From assembly GCF_000015285.1 (NCBI RefSeq), contig NC_008709.1:3844001-3908000 (forward strand): DNA of 64,000 bases, in the 5' to 3' direction. The notes under the pieces are model-generated. The model worked only from the letters and a program-made list of their open reading frames with translations. It ran no database searches and was not told the DNA's origin. This DNA comes from Psychromonas ingrahamii 37. GTDB taxonomy: Bacteria > Pseudomonadota > Gammaproteobacteria > Enterobacterales > Psychromonadaceae. This document shows, one piece after another, positions 6,821 through 16,780 of the stretch; positions within the stretch are counted from its first letter, which is position 1, and every line of letters starts with the position of its first letter. A program made the translations under genes and the position numbers.

Positions 6821-9364
6821 TTGGATTCCTGTAGATTGGTAGTGATTAATACCCCCGTTATTGTCGGCATAGGGGCTTCTGCTGGCGGCTTTGAAGCATT
6901 GGAAGAATTCTTCTCTCATGTGCTAACACCTTGTAATATCGCATTTGTTGTCATCCAGCATCTTGACCCCACTCACAAAGGGATGATGCCTGAGCTGTTG
7001 CAACGCGACACAACGATGAAAGTAAAACAAGCTCGCAACAATATGAAGGTAAAGCCCAACTGCGTGTATGTGATCCCACCTGACAAAGATTTATCAGTCC
7101 TTCACGGGGTATTATTTCTGTTAGAACCGGTGGTTAAGCACACGATTCGGTTACCCATTGATTCATTCTTTCAATCTTTGGCCGCTGATCAGCATGAACG
7201 CGCTGTGGGTGTTATTTTGTCAGGCATGGGATCCGATGGCACGATTGGTTTACGCGCCATTAAAGAAAATGCCGGACTGTCTCTAGTACAGTCGCCTGAG
7301 TCAGCTAAATTTGATTCAATGCCTCAAAGTGCTATTAATGCCGGGCTAGCTGACATCACAGCCCCTGCTGAAGAACTACCGGAAAGGATTATAGCGTTTC
7401 TCGAACATGGCCGACGAGGTGTTCCAAACAAACTTGAACCGATAGTGAAACGCAAGTCAATAAGCGCACTAGCGCAGATCATGATGATACTGCGTGAACG
7501 CAATGGAAACGACTTCTCACTGTACAAGACAAATACCATAGATCGTCGTATTGAACGGCGTATGGGTCTGCATCAGCTTAAAACCATCTCGCTCTATGCC
7601 CGTTATCTACGTGATAATCCGCAAGAACAAGACCTGTTATTCAAGGAGCTGTTAATTGGGGTAACCAATTTCTTTCGTGATAAAGACGTTTGGGCGCAGC
7701 TCAAGTCAACCTCACTGCCAGCACTACTGGCCAATTATCCTGAAGGTAAAGAACTGCGGGCATGGGTAACCGCTTGCTCATCTGGTGAAGAGGCTTACTC
7801 TCTCGCAATAACGGTAATGGATGTATTGGATGAAATTAAGCCCAAAGGGCATTTTACATTACAAATTTTTGCTACCGATCTTAATCAGGATGCCATCAAT
7901 ATTGCAAGGAAAGGCTATTATCCGGCAGGCATTGAGGCTGACATGTCCGCACAGCAATTGCAGCGTTATTTTATTAAAGATGGCAGTGGTTACCGCATAA
8001 ACAAGAAAATTCGTGACATGGTGATCTTCGCACCACAGAACATCATTATGGATCCCCCTTTCACTCGATTAGATATTCTCACCTGTCGTAATCTTCTGAT
8101 TTATTTTGCACCGGAATTACAAAAAAAGTTACTGCCACTGTTCCACTACACATTAACTTCTCATGGGCTTTTGATTCTGGGCCATTCCGAAACGATTGGT
8201 AATGCCACCTCATTGTTCTCAGAAATCAAAGAAAACACCCGGATTTACACGCGCATTGACAGGCCTGGACAACAGATGGAAGTCAACTTTCCTACTAAGA
8301 TATTTCCGATTATGCCCCTGGCAGAAAATGAACATGAGGGAACCCGTAAGATGACGAAAAATATTAGCAATCTACAAACGCAGGCAGATCAAATTCTGTT
8401 GCAAAACTATTCGCCAGCAGCGGTGTTAGTCAATGCGGCAGGCGACATTATCTATATCAATGGTCGTACCGGAAAATATTTAGAGCCTGCTGCGGGCAAA
8501 GCCAACTGGAACATTCACGTAATGGCACGTGAAGAACTACAACATCAGCTTGAGCTCGCTATCAAGAAAGCACAGATCCAGGTAGAGCCAGTGACGATTG
8601 AAAATATCACAGTAGATGGACACAGTGTCAATTTGACGGTACAAGCCATTATCAAGCCAAAAGAGCTGCTTGGCTTAATAATGGTGGTGTTTACTGAAGT
8701 AGTGAGACCGACCAGGCGGCGACGCAAAAAACTGGGGGCAGTGGAGCAAGAAAGTCAGGCCGAACTACAAATGGCGCATGATGAAATAAAATCCCTCCGC
8801 GAACAAATGCAATCCTCTCATGAGGAACTAAAGTCCGCCAATGAAGAGTTGCAATCAACGAATGAAGAGTTGCAATCCACCAATGAAGAATTGACGACCT
8901 CTAAAGAAGAGATGCAGTCAATGAACGAAGAGTTGCAAACCGTCAACACCGAACTGCAATCCAACGTTGATGATTTGTCATGGGTCAACAATGACATGGA
9001 GAACCTGCTTAACAGTACAGAAATTGCCACCATTTTTCTGGACAAAGGACTGCATATACGGCGCTTCACCAACCATGCAACTCACTTATTCAAGCTGATT
9101 GAAGGGGATGTGGGCCGACTATTGTCCGACATTGTTACGGATCTGGACTATAAAGATCTGCAAAAAGATGCGAAGGAGGTATTGAAGAGACTGGCCTTCG
9201 TAGAAAAAGAGATAACGGCTAACAATGAACGCTGCTTCAAAGTCCGGATCATGCCTTATCGTACCCAAGAGAATGTGATTGACGGCGTGGTGATAACCTT
9301 CACCAATATTAGTGAAGCCAAACTGCTTGAGTCAGAATTACGCAAGACGAGGTGCAAAACATGA
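6821..9364 (+). CDS. CheB-CheR fusion with coiled coil and PAS domain
   Basis: A two-in-one chemoreceptor-modification protein. The CheB-type methylesterase is at about residues 10-190 (Ser20 in GIGASAGG, His47 in VIQHLDP, Asp in LSGMGSDGT). A CheR-type methyltransferase follows at about 215-480 (TACSSGEEAYSLA SAM-binding motif, LDILTCRNLLIYF). Next come a long heptad coiled coil at about 665-716 built on repeated NEELQST units, and a PAS-type domain at the end. No response-regulator receiver domain is present, as usual for this class. The frame opens with TTG. An ATG at 6786 in another frame encodes MKKQSKALPKSPWIPVDW and then stops, so the original N-terminus may have been lost to a one-base slip near 6840. 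It overlaps the next gene by ATGA. Confidence 0.88.
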   Translation: MDSCRLVVINTPVIVGIGASAGGFEALEEFFSHVLTPCNIAFVVIQHLDPTHKGMMPELLQRDTTMKVKQARNNMKVKPNCVYVIPPDKDLSVLHGVLFLLEPVVKHTIRLPIDSFFQSLAADQHERAVGVILSGMGSDGTIGLRAIKENAGLSLVQSPESAKFDSMPQSAINAGLADITAPAEELPERIIAFLEHGRRGVPNKLEPIVKRKSISALAQIMMILRERNGNDFSLYKTNTIDRRIERRMGLHQLKTISLYARYLRDNPQEQDLLFKELLIGVTNFFRDKDVWAQLKSTSLPALLANYPEGKELRAWVTACSSGEEAYSLAITVMDVLDEIKPKGHFTLQIFATDLNQDAINIARKGYYPAGIEADMSAQQLQRYFIKDGSGYRINKKIRDMVIFAPQNIIMDPPFTRLDILTCRNLLIYFAPELQKKLLPLFHYTLTSHGLLILGHSETIGNATSLFSEIKENTRIYTRIDRPGQQMEVNFPTKIFPIMPLAENEHEGTRKMTKNISNLQTQADQILLQNYSPAAVLVNAAGDIIYINGRTGKYLEPAAGKANWNIHVMAREELQHQLELAIKKAQIQVEPVTIENITVDGHSVNLTVQAIIKPKELLGLIMVVFTEVVRPTRRRRKKLGAVEQESQAELQMAHDEIKSLREQMQSSHEELKSANEELQSTNEELQSTNEELTTSKEEMQSMNEELQTVNTELQSNVDDLSWVNNDMENLLNSTEIATIFLDKGLHIRRFTNHATHLFKLIEGDVGRLLSDIVTDLDYKDLQKDAKEVLKRLAFVEKEITANNERCFKVRIMPYRTQENVIDGVVITFTNISEAKLLESELRKTRCKT

Positions 9365-11694
9365 AGACACCTGCAAAGTCAACCAAGCTATCCAGCAAAA
9401 CGTTACGCCGGCGCGCGGAAGCACAACTGAAAACACAAACAGAAATCAAACAAACTATTCCTAGCGACTATGCAGCCAAAAAGATGATACACGAATTGCA
9501 GGTTCATCAGATTGAACTAGAAATGCAGAATGAGGAGTTAAAGCAAGCACGGATAGCTGAAAAATTACATTATCGCTATACCGAATTATTTGAATTTGCA
9601 CCGATTGGCTACTTTTCTTTTAATCTGAAGGGCGTCATCAATCAGGTTAATTTACGCGGGGCGAGCCTATTGGATATTGAACGCGCTAACTTGGTAGGAA
9701 AACAGTTTTCAAACTGCCTAACAGCCCAAGATCGTAATAAATTCAACCGTTGTCTGGCAAAAGCATTTGCGGGTGATGGCATACAATCCTTTGAGGTCTT
9801 AGCACAGGTTGGCAAGCATAAGTGTTGGCTGAATATTGAAGCCAATCTCGGCATTACCGAAACAGACTGTCTTGCGGCGGTGATTGACATTACCGACCGT
9901 AAACGCGCCGATGAAGAACTGCTTTTTCAAAATGATGAAAAAGGAAAGCGGACTGATGAGTTAGTCATAGCTAATAAAGAACTGTTCTTTCAAAATGCAG
10001 AAAAAGAAAAGCGGGTTGGTGAACTTCGTGTTGCCGCCACCGTATTTGAAACTCAAGAAGGTATGTTTGTCACAGATGCTAATCTGTGTATTCTTCGTGT
10101 GAATAAAGCCTTTACCAATATTTCAGGTTACAGTGGAGAAGAGGTTATTGGGCAGTCACCTAAGCTATTTAACTCAGGCCGCCAAGACAAAGCGTTCTAT
10201 AAGGAGATGTGGAACAGTATCAACACCACCGATGCATGGAGAGGTGAAGTCTCGAATCGCAGCAAAAGCGGTGACATCTATGCAAAGAATCTCACTATTA
10301 CGGCAGTGAGAGACGGAAAAGGGGTGGTCTCTAATTATGTTGCCACGTTTAGAGATATTACAACAAGCAAAGCTGCTTCTGAAAAAATCAATAACCTCGC
10401 CTACTTTGACCCGCTCACTCAGTTGCCAAATCGTCGCATGCTGCTTGATAGTCTTAGACACGTCCTAACTATCAGTGCCCGCAGCAATCAGCATTGTGCA
10501 TTACTATTTCTTGATTTAGACAACTTTAAAACCCTTAACGACACCCTTGGTCACGATGTGGGAGATTTACTCTTACAACAAGTAGCTACTCGCTTAACTG
10601 ACTGTGTAAGAGAAGGCGATATCGTCGCCCGATTAGGCGGTGATGAGTTTGTGGTGTTATTAGAAAACCTGAGCCTACAAGCGATTGAAGCGGCCAACAA
10701 AGCGAAAAAGGTGGCCAAAAAAATCATATTTGAACTGGCTCAATACTATCAGCTCAATATGCACAGGTATCACAGCACCACCAGTATCGGCGTGACAATA
10801 TTCAGTGGGAATGAAACGGGAATAGAGGAGCTGTTAAAGCAAGCAGACATTGCTATGTATCAATCCAAGGCCGCAGGACGCAACACCTGGCATTTCTTTA
10901 ATAAAACGATGCAAGAATCTATCATTGCCCGTGCAGACATGGAGCGGGATCTACGCAAAGCGATTGAAGACAATCAATTCCAGCTACATTATCAAGCCCA
11001 GGTAAGCAGTTCTGGCCAAACATTAGGGGCTGAAGCCTTAATCCGTTGGCAACATCCAGAGCGTGGTCAGGTTTCACCCTTTAACTTCATTCCTTTAGCC
11101 GAAGAAACAGGACTTATTTTACCGATAGGACAATGGGTATTAGACTCGGCCTGCGCTCAGCTTAAAGCATGGCAAAAAAACCCACTGACACAAGACCTTG
11201 TACTCGCCGTCAATATCAGTGCTAAGCAACTTCATCAAGAAGACTTTGTAGAACAGGTCAAAGCTACCCTAAAACGGCATGATATTAACCCTGCACGACT
11301 CAAGCTAGAACTAACCGAAAGTATGTTGGTCGAAAATATCAGCGACATCATTACCAAAATGAATATTCTGAGCAAAATAGGTATTTCATTCTCATTAGAT
11401 GACTTTGGGACGGGTTATTCTTCTTTACAATATCTAAAAAAATTGCCTCTCAATCAAATAAAGATAGACCAGTCATTTGTGCGCGACCTTATTACGGATG
11501 CCAGTGACAGAGCGATTGTACGCACCATCATTACCATGTCGCATAGCTTAGATATTAGCGTTATTGCCGAGGGTGTCGAGACAGTAGAGGAAAGACAATA
11601 CTTGTTGGATAACGGCTGTACGCATTATCAAGGCTATCTGTTTAGTAAGCCCGTGCCGATTAATGAGTTTGAAGTCTTGCTTAAGAAAGGCTGA
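9361..11694 (+). CDS. PAS-PAS-GGDEF-EAL cyclic-di-GMP protein (both catalytic motifs intact)
   Basis: The ATG at 9361 overlaps the preceding stop as ATGA and has a GAGGTG ribosome-binding site; a GTG at 9352 is possible but less convincing. A coiled N-terminus is followed by a PAS domain (about 65-180), a signalling helix with two repeats (ANKELFFQNAEKEKR type), a second PAS domain (about 225-335), GGDEF (about 345-500) and EAL (about 515-770). The diguanylate cyclase site keeps FLDLDNFK, NDTLGH and GGDEF (about 426-430). The phosphodiesterase keeps EALIRW (about 558), NISA, DDFGTGYSSL and AEGVE. Coupling with the CheB-CheR protein suggests one signalling unit. Net enzymatic direction cannot be read from sequence. 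Confidence 0.92.
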   Translation: MKTPAKSTKLSSKTLRRRAEAQLKTQTEIKQTIPSDYAAKKMIHELQVHQIELEMQNEELKQARIAEKLHYRYTELFEFAPIGYFSFNLKGVINQVNLRGASLLDIERANLVGKQFSNCLTAQDRNKFNRCLAKAFAGDGIQSFEVLAQVGKHKCWLNIEANLGITETDCLAAVIDITDRKRADEELLFQNDEKGKRTDELVIANKELFFQNAEKEKRVGELRVAATVFETQEGMFVTDANLCILRVNKAFTNISGYSGEEVIGQSPKLFNSGRQDKAFYKEMWNSINTTDAWRGEVSNRSKSGDIYAKNLTITAVRDGKGVVSNYVATFRDITTSKAASEKINNLAYFDPLTQLPNRRMLLDSLRHVLTISARSNQHCALLFLDLDNFKTLNDTLGHDVGDLLLQQVATRLTDCVREGDIVARLGGDEFVVLLENLSLQAIEAANKAKKVAKKIIFELAQYYQLNMHRYHSTTSIGVTIFSGNETGIEELLKQADIAMYQSKAAGRNTWHFFNKTMQESIIARADMERDLRKAIEDNQFQLHYQAQVSSSGQTLGAEALIRWQHPERGQVSPFNFIPLAEETGLILPIGQWVLDSACAQLKAWQKNPLTQDLVLAVNISAKQLHQEDFVEQVKATLKRHDINPARLKLELTESMLVENISDIITKMNILSKIGISFSLDDFGTGYSSLQYLKKLPLNQIKIDQSFVRDLITDASDRAIVRTIITMSHSLDISVIAEGVETVEERQYLLDNGCTHYQGYLFSKPVPINEFEVLLKKG

Positions 11695-11751
11695 TTGCTA
11701 ATCGTTCAAAAAGGAGTAAGTGAAAGAAAAGAGCATGAATTGCGTTTTATA

Positions 11752-11880
11752 TGCCAAGCTTACAGGTTAGCTTTTACTAGCCGTTCCCACCAAAAAAAAG
11801 CGCCTACAAAAAGTGAACTGAATGGTCTTACTCACCACATTAGCCAACGTGTGGCTAGTTTTCTTGAGCACGAGGAAAAA
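11752..11880 (+). pseudogene. possible IS91-family transposase fragment
   Basis: The frame directly after the GGDEF-EAL stop contains APTKSELNGLTHHISQRVASF followed by LEHEE. This resembles the internal helix preceding the catalytic part of IS91-type transposases. There is no start, no catalytic motif, and the orientation is opposite to the other IS91 pieces at 14.4-21.2 kb. The resemblance is weak. A short chance frame is the alternative. Confidence 0.3.
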
Positions 11881-11951
11881 TGCAGGACATCTAGCCCTTT
11901 TTTTTAAACCATTACATTAAAAAAGAAAAATTGATAATCTGGAATAAAAAA

Positions 11952-11982
11952 CTAAGGCAGTTTGTGCCCCTTTGCGCCTTAG
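11952..11982. repeat. hairpin repeat (GTGCCCCTTTGCGCCTTAG family)
   Basis: The stem CTAAGGC/GCCTTAG encloses the family core TTTGTGCCCCTTTGCG. The same core occurs at 25178 and 27423 and, in diverged or inverted form, at 5055 and 22520. It lies between the GGDEF-EAL gene and the broken IS110 copy and could also act as a weak terminator. Confidence 0.55.
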
Positions 11983-12106
11983 AATAGAGACTAATTATTA
12001 AAAAACTGCAAAATGAAAGACTTGATAATCATATAGCAAGTTCCTACGATTCACGTTCAAGCCTAGAGTGTATGTTATACACATAGCTAAAACGAGGGCT
12101 TTAAAA

Positions 12107-13123
12107 TAAAACTATATGGTGGCATTGACTTACATTCAAATAACAGCGTTTTTTTCAATTAAAGATGAAACGGGTGATGTTATAGCTCGACGTAAATTAC
12201 CTAACGATATAAAACAAATTTTCCTGTTTCTTGCCCCATTCAAGCCGCAATTGACTGGCTTAGTCGTTGGGTCTACGTTCAACTGGTATTGGCTAGTTGA
12301 TGCATTAAACGACGCTAACTACCAGGTGCATCTCGCTAATACGACGGCTATTCAGCAATACTCTGGTTTGAAATATGCTGATGATAACAGCGATGCTGAC
12401 TGGCTTGCAGAAATGCTGCGATTAGGTGTCTTACCTGAAGGTTATATTTACCCTAAAGAGCAACGAACTGTCCGTGATTTAATGCGTAAACGCATGCAGC
12501 TTGTTCAGCAAGCCACTCTCAATCTTTTGTCCATTCAAGGACTATACATGCGTCATTTAAGTTACAAAATGAGTAACAATAAGATAAAACAGTTAACGCC
12601 AGCAGTTATAATGACTCATTTCTCATCTGCAAACACGGCGCAAGCAACAATTTGTAATCTGGCCGTGATGAAATGTCTAAAAGATCAAATCAAACTATTA
12701 GGAAAAATCGTATTAACATAAGTTAAATTAACTAAAGATTTTCAACAACTGATCACCATTGATGGTATCGGCAATATTCTCGCACTCACTATCATGCTAG
12801 AAACGGGTGATATTAGTCGTTTTGATAAAATTGGGAATTATGCTTCTTATTGTCGTTGTGTCAGTGGTGCCCGTTATAACAACGGAAAAAAGAAAGGTAA
12901 AACCAATTCAAAGAATGGCAACAAGTACTTAGCCTGGGCATTTGTCTAAGCCGCCAATTTCGCCATTCGTTATAATAAAACCGTTAAAAGTTACTATCAA
13001 CGAAAGCTAGCTAAAACTAATCAAACAATTGCCATTAAGACAGTGGCGCATAAATTAGCAAGGGCTTGTTTTTATGTGTTACGAGATAAAGTACCGTTTA
13101 CCGTTGAAAAAGCATTTTGTTAA
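12107..13123 (+). pseudogene. IS110-family transposase, multiply broken
   Basis: The beginning reads KLYGGIDLHSNNSV (DEDD Asp in GIDLHSN) and stops after a slip in a T-run near 12160. The next frame carries about 190 codons (LNDANYQVHLANTTAIQQY...DADWLAEMLRLGVLPEGYIY). Another break near 12715 precedes the Tnp_IS110 domain (LITIDGIGNILALTIMLETG, then GNYASYCRCVSGARYNNGKK). An in-frame TAA at 12948 interrupts the conserved GNKYLAWAFV-AANFAIRY stretch before the natural end VPFTVEKAFC. It has at least three lesions and an unrecognisable start codon, so it is inactive. It belongs to a different IS110 subgroup from the copy at 5380. Confidence 0.9.
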
Positions 13124-13794
13124 TAATTTGGCATCGTTCATGAGTTACACCGAGGGTTAGTATAACCATCAGACTTGATTAAACCTTGAACGATACCATC
13201 TTATTTGTTGTAAAAAGAGTTGCCCAGCGTTAAAGCCATAACGGGTTGGACGGTTTGAACAAGGCCGATCCATAGACTTGTTAAGTTGCAGAAAATTCTG
13301 CAAAGAACTGGATTAACGTTGGCACTAAATAATTACTGAGGCTTATAAAGCCAAGAGAAGTAGTCATACAAAATTGCATGTCTACACAGCTTACTTCCCC
13401 ATAATAAAAATGCAGATGGGTGACTGGTGCATATTGACACCAACATTGTGATTTTTAGGTGTGTATTAATAAGCAATAAATTAGTGGTTCATGTACGATT
13501 TAATACTTGGTTAAAAAAACCAAGGAAACTTGCATACCAGCTTGACCAGAACTTACTAATGGGTGGCCCTCAGCCCTCTGTTGTAAGAAGTCATCGACGG
13601 TTATCGGCAGGGTTGCACTGTAAATAAAACTGCTTGAATTTGGGGTGAATGGCGGGCGTTATTTTTGGCAAAAACCGTTGTGTACAGCAGTTTCTCATAC
13701 GCTTTGTAGTTAAGCTTATTCGCGTTACAGAACACAATTCTGCTTAGACAATTGCCGTCGAATACGATAGCAACTGCCTGAGCAGGTCCTCAAT
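13124..13794. other. non-coding tail of the broken IS110 element and unassigned DNA
   Basis: The first 300 bp or so probably belong to the 3' non-coding end of the decayed IS110 element, which in some subgroups carries the bridge RNA. No inverted repeats marking its end were found. From about 13440 to 13794 no gene could be supported. Short frames here lack ribosome-binding sites and family resemblance. Confidence 0.4.
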
Positions 13795-14115
13795 CTACCC
13801 TTGAAATTCAGGTAGCTGAAGAACGATACCGTCAAGTTCGTCGGTACAATCTAACTGACATGATAGGCGTGAATTAGCCTCGCGCATGGTATTCAAACCC
13901 AGCATAGACTCTTCCATTTCGTCAATTTCAGGCAGTTTTTCAAACCAGCTGCCTTCCACCATGACATGGCAAGTGCCACAAGAACAAGCGCCGCCACAAT
14001 CTGCATCAATCCCCGGAACGCCATTATTAATAGCAACTTCCATCACAGATATACCGGTATCAGCTTCAATTTCGTGTTTTTCACCACTGTGTTCAATAAA
14101 TGTTATTTTTGGCAT
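13795..14115 (-). CDS. adrenodoxin-type [2Fe-2S] ferredoxin (P450 redox partner)
   Basis: A 106-residue ferredoxin with the cluster cysteines in the adrenodoxin/putidaredoxin spacing: Cys40, Cys46, Cys49 (DADCGGACSCGTC) and Cys86 (RLSCQLDC). Such proteins shuttle electrons from a flavoprotein reductase to a cytochrome P450. A GAGGAC ribosome-binding site precedes the ATG. Directly upstream in the same direction is the surviving C-terminal end of a P450 gene (14176-14408), so this was the ferredoxin of a CYP153-like alkane/fatty-acid hydroxylase operon. The gene itself is intact but has lost its partner. No ferredoxin reductase is in the window. Confidence 0.9.
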   Translation of the reverse strand: MPKITFIEHSGEKHEIEADTGISVMEVAINNGVPGIDADCGGACSCGTCHVMVEGSWFEKLPEIDEMEESMLGLNTMREANSRLSCQLDCTDELDGIVLQLPEFQG

Positions 14116-14175
14116 AGAGTCCTCGGTGTCGACAAATAGTAGTTATGTAAGCTAGTGAGTTTAAATGGTATTAAT

Positions 14176-14408
14176 TCAATATTCTAGTGGCACCAGTTTT
14201 ACCGGAAGGTGCGCATCGCCTTTAACGAAAGAAGACAGTATATACGTGGGTTCACCCATTACCTGGACGCTATGAAAACGTGCCATGAGCTCTTCCCAAA
14301 CAATACGAATTTGCATTTCGGCCAAACGATTACCCATGCAAGGATGGATACCGAAACCAAAGGATAAATGATGGCGAGCATTTTTGCGATCAATAATAAA
14401 ATCATTGG
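14176..14408 (-). pseudogene. cytochrome P450, C-terminal remnant (CYP153-like)
   Basis: The minus strand encodes NDFIIDRKNARHHL followed by the heme-thiolate motif FGFGIHPCMGNRLAE, then the meander-to-C-terminus LPVKLVPLEY and a stop at 14176. About 75 residues of an expected 400 or more remain. Homology ends exactly at the AGGATAAGTAGAATAAACG terminus of an IS91-like element (14409), so the 5' part was removed or displaced by that element. It is followed 60 bp later by the ferredoxin gene. Confidence 0.9.
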
Positions 14409-15193
14409 AGGATAAGTAGAATAAACGTCATTTTTCATTAGATCTAAAATCGACTTTAGTTCATAACTTCTTTTTCATCTTAATGAAGCGACGAAAGTCA
14501 GATATTTCTCTCATATACTCACCCGTTTTCACAAAATTTTAGGTAAAGGGCAAGTGCGTCCCACTGTTGTGCAAACCAGCTCTGAATATTACTTTTTTTT
14601 ATGATGAACTTTTGTTTATTCAAATAGACTTGCCTGAGGAGGTGCTCTACTTTCCTGACAAAAAATTTCGTCATTTTTTTTATTCAGATGACTTAGTATC
14701 TTTGTTATCACTACTGGAGTTCATTAGACACATCCCTGTGTCTACCGCCTGCGGGGCAGCATTCGCTGTGCAAATTGGCTTTCCTGCTGAGTTGTCAATG
14801 CTTGCAATGATCTTAACCACACCACCACATTGATGACAGGTTTCAATATCTATCCCAAAAACCCGTTTGAGCCTTTGCGCCCAGGTCATTGATTTACGTT
14901 TTTCACTGGTTTTTTTTTGGCTAGTGCTATCCAGTTTTCAATGTGTACCCTGCTTTCTTTGTTTAGCCTTATTGGGAGAGATCTCAGCTCTGTTTTTGCT
15001 ATTTGGCACAAAAACACTATGACTAATTCATCGGGAATGAATTAGGACAACCTACGGTTGCCCTTAGGATGAGAAATAGGGATGTTTCTCATCTAACCTG
15101 GTGAGGTTTACTCGGGGTTTAGGTACCAAGGCAGCTAAACGGGTGATAAAATCGAGCGGTTCAAAGATCACATGGGTGGTACCATCACGATGC
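14409..15193 (-). mobile_element. IS91-like element, internally deleted copy 1
   Basis: It starts at the shared terminus AGGATAAGTAGAATAAACG. On the minus strand it contains the transposase C-terminus (14680-14889: MTWAQRLKRVFGIDIETCHQ then CGG, with its zinc-binding Cys pairs) and, separately, an internal piece (RDGTTHVIFEPLDFITRLAA then LVPKPRVNLTR) at about 15090-15193. Coding sequence between and upstream of these is missing. Copy 3 (20196-21220) has the same internal deletion. The position of the transposase C-terminus places the replication-origin end (oriIS) at 14409. Confidence 0.75.
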
Positions 15194-15354
15194 TTAATTA
15201 TTTTGCTTATTGATTCCACATATGAAATTAAAGGGGGTAGGGGTAACATTTAAATCAAGGTGTAATTAATACAAAAAACGAGCCGTTAGAGTTGAATTGA
15301 TTCTAGAATTTTTTTGTGTAAGATTGCATTTCATTTTTTAATAAAGGCTTTTTC

Positions 15355-16233
15355 ATGTGGTATTTATCTAGCGTTACAATTATGTGGGCTTTTTCATTTA
15401 GCTTAATTGGTGTATACCTTTCAGGTCATGTAGACGCATGGTTTTCAGTTTTATTACGCATAGGTATTGCGACCTTGATTTTTTTACCTTTTTTAAGATT
15501 AAAAGGAATTAAAATTGACACAATAATTAAGTTAATTGCAATTGGCGCTGTACAATTGGGGTTGATGTATTGCTTTTATTATCAATCATTTCTTTACCTT
15601 ACTGTCCCTGAAGTCCTTTTATTTAGTGTGTTTACACCGATATATATCACCTTACTAAATGATATTTTAAGTAAGAAGTTTCATAGAGCAAACTTGTTAA
15701 CAACGTTAGTGGCCGTCTTAGGTGCAGCTTATATTCAATATTCAAGTATCAGTGAACATGTACTTTTGGGTTTTATGATTACCCAAGGTGCTAATTTTTG
15801 CTTTGCAATTGGGCAAGTAGGTTACAAATACTTACTAAAATCTACACCCGAACTAGAAAAACAACCAAAACACTCTATCTTTGGATTGTTTTTTATCGGT
15901 GCTTTCCTTGTTGCATTTATTGCTTTTCTAGTGCTTGGATCTACAGATAAAATGCCTACTACATCGATACAGTGGGGAATTTTGATTTATTTAGGTACGA
16001 TGGCGTCAGGGGTTGGATACTTTGCTTGGAATCAAGGTGCAGCTAAAATAAATACAGGATCTCTGGCTATTATGAACAATGCTTTGATTCCTGCAGGACT
16101 TATTGTAAATCTTGTTATTTGGAATAAAGAAGCTGATATTACGAAGATATTAATTGGTGGAGGATTAATTTTCGCATCGCTTGCATTTAATGAATACATC
16201 AACAAAAAAAATCATATTGCTAGCCCACAATAA
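15355..16233 (+). CDS. DMT-superfamily transporter (EamA type)
   Basis: A 292-residue inner-membrane protein with ten predicted hydrophobic segments in two EamA repeats of five. It has the short N-terminus and the conserved glycine-rich last helices typical of carboxylate/amino-acid/amine drug-metabolite transporters. The ATG at 15355 has AAGG about 8 nt upstream. The frame is intact. It stands alone between IS91-like debris and msrA, with which it converges over a shared hairpin. Substrate and direction cannot be inferred. Its AT-rich codon use resembles its neighbours. Confidence 0.85.
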   Translation: MWYLSSVTIMWAFSFSLIGVYLSGHVDAWFSVLLRIGIATLIFLPFLRLKGIKIDTIIKLIAIGAVQLGLMYCFYYQSFLYLTVPEVLLFSVFTPIYITLLNDILSKKFHRANLLTTLVAVLGAAYIQYSSISEHVLLGFMITQGANFCFAIGQVGYKYLLKSTPELEKQPKHSIFGLFFIGAFLVAFIAFLVLGSTDKMPTTSIQWGILIYLGTMASGVGYFAWNQGAAKINTGSLAIMNNALIPAGLIVNLVIWNKEADITKILIGGGLIFASLAFNEYINKKNHIASPQ

Positions 16234-16252
16234 GTTATGGATTCATTTACCT

Positions 16253-16295
16253 GTATAAAAAGAAAATCTTTTATTTTTAGGTTTTCTTTTTATAC
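16253..16295. terminator. bidirectional terminator hairpin between the EamA gene and msrA
   Basis: Perfect 14-bp arms GTATAAAAAGAAAA and TTTTCTTTTTATAC with a 15-nt loop. The right arm overlaps the last codons of msrA (KYKKKT), so the hairpin is partly coding. Confidence 0.65.
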
Positions 16296-16780
16296 TTATG
16301 AAGTAGCCTTAAAGGAATATGACAATAATCATCAGGAAATAACGTTAGTCTGTCTTGATGCTCATTATCACTCGGAATGTAATTGGTGAGGGGTAATACT
16401 TCAACTACCACTTTTTTTCTTGTTTTATTTTTATCATTTAATGCATTTTCTAACCGTTCAATATGGCATTTTGCTTTTAGTAAGTGATTAGTCTCTTTAC
16501 TGTAAATACCTGTTCTATATTTCTCACCTACATCGTTCCCTTGTTTGTTTATACTATAGGGGTCAATAATTTCGAAAAGATAGTCAATCAAGGTTTCAAG
16601 TGAAACAATAGCTGGATTAAATTCCATTTTCACGCATTCACCATAACCATCATAAGCGGTTTTGGTTGAATGAGTCGCACCATTTACTCTTCCTACCTGA
16701 GTTCTCTCCACTCCAGGTAAGTACTTCATAAATTCTTGCACCCCCCAGAGACAGCCTCCAGAAAAATAGATTGTTTCCAT
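16277..16780 (-). CDS. msrA: peptide-methionine (S)-S-oxide reductase MsrA-like
   Basis: A 167-residue MsrA-family protein that repairs methionine-S-sulfoxide using a catalytic cysteine. The nucleophile is Cys10 in GGCLWGVQE, with Leu in place of the usual Phe of GCFWG, a variant seen in one MsrA subgroup. Further family motifs are EIIDPYSINKQGNDVGEKYR, TGIY, NEHQDRL and DYCHIP. The lysine-rich tail runs into the terminator hairpin. A GAGG site lies rather far (about 12 nt) from the ATG. The frame is intact. The AT-rich sequence and island location suggest acquisition with the neighbouring cargo. Confidence 0.9.
   Translation of the reverse strand: METIYFSGGCLWGVQEFMKYLPGVERTQVGRVNGATHSTKTAYDGYGECVKMEFNPAIVSLETLIDYLFEIIDPYSINKQGNDVGEKYRTGIYSKETNHLLKAKCHIERLENALNDKNKTRKKVVVEVLPLTNYIPSDNEHQDRLTLFPDDYCHIPLRLLHKYKKKT

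Noticed and set aside
13427-13627. 66-codon plus-strand frame in the tail of the broken IS110 element
   Set aside because: No ribosome-binding site, no recognised motif, and it lies in DNA that probably belongs to IS debris.
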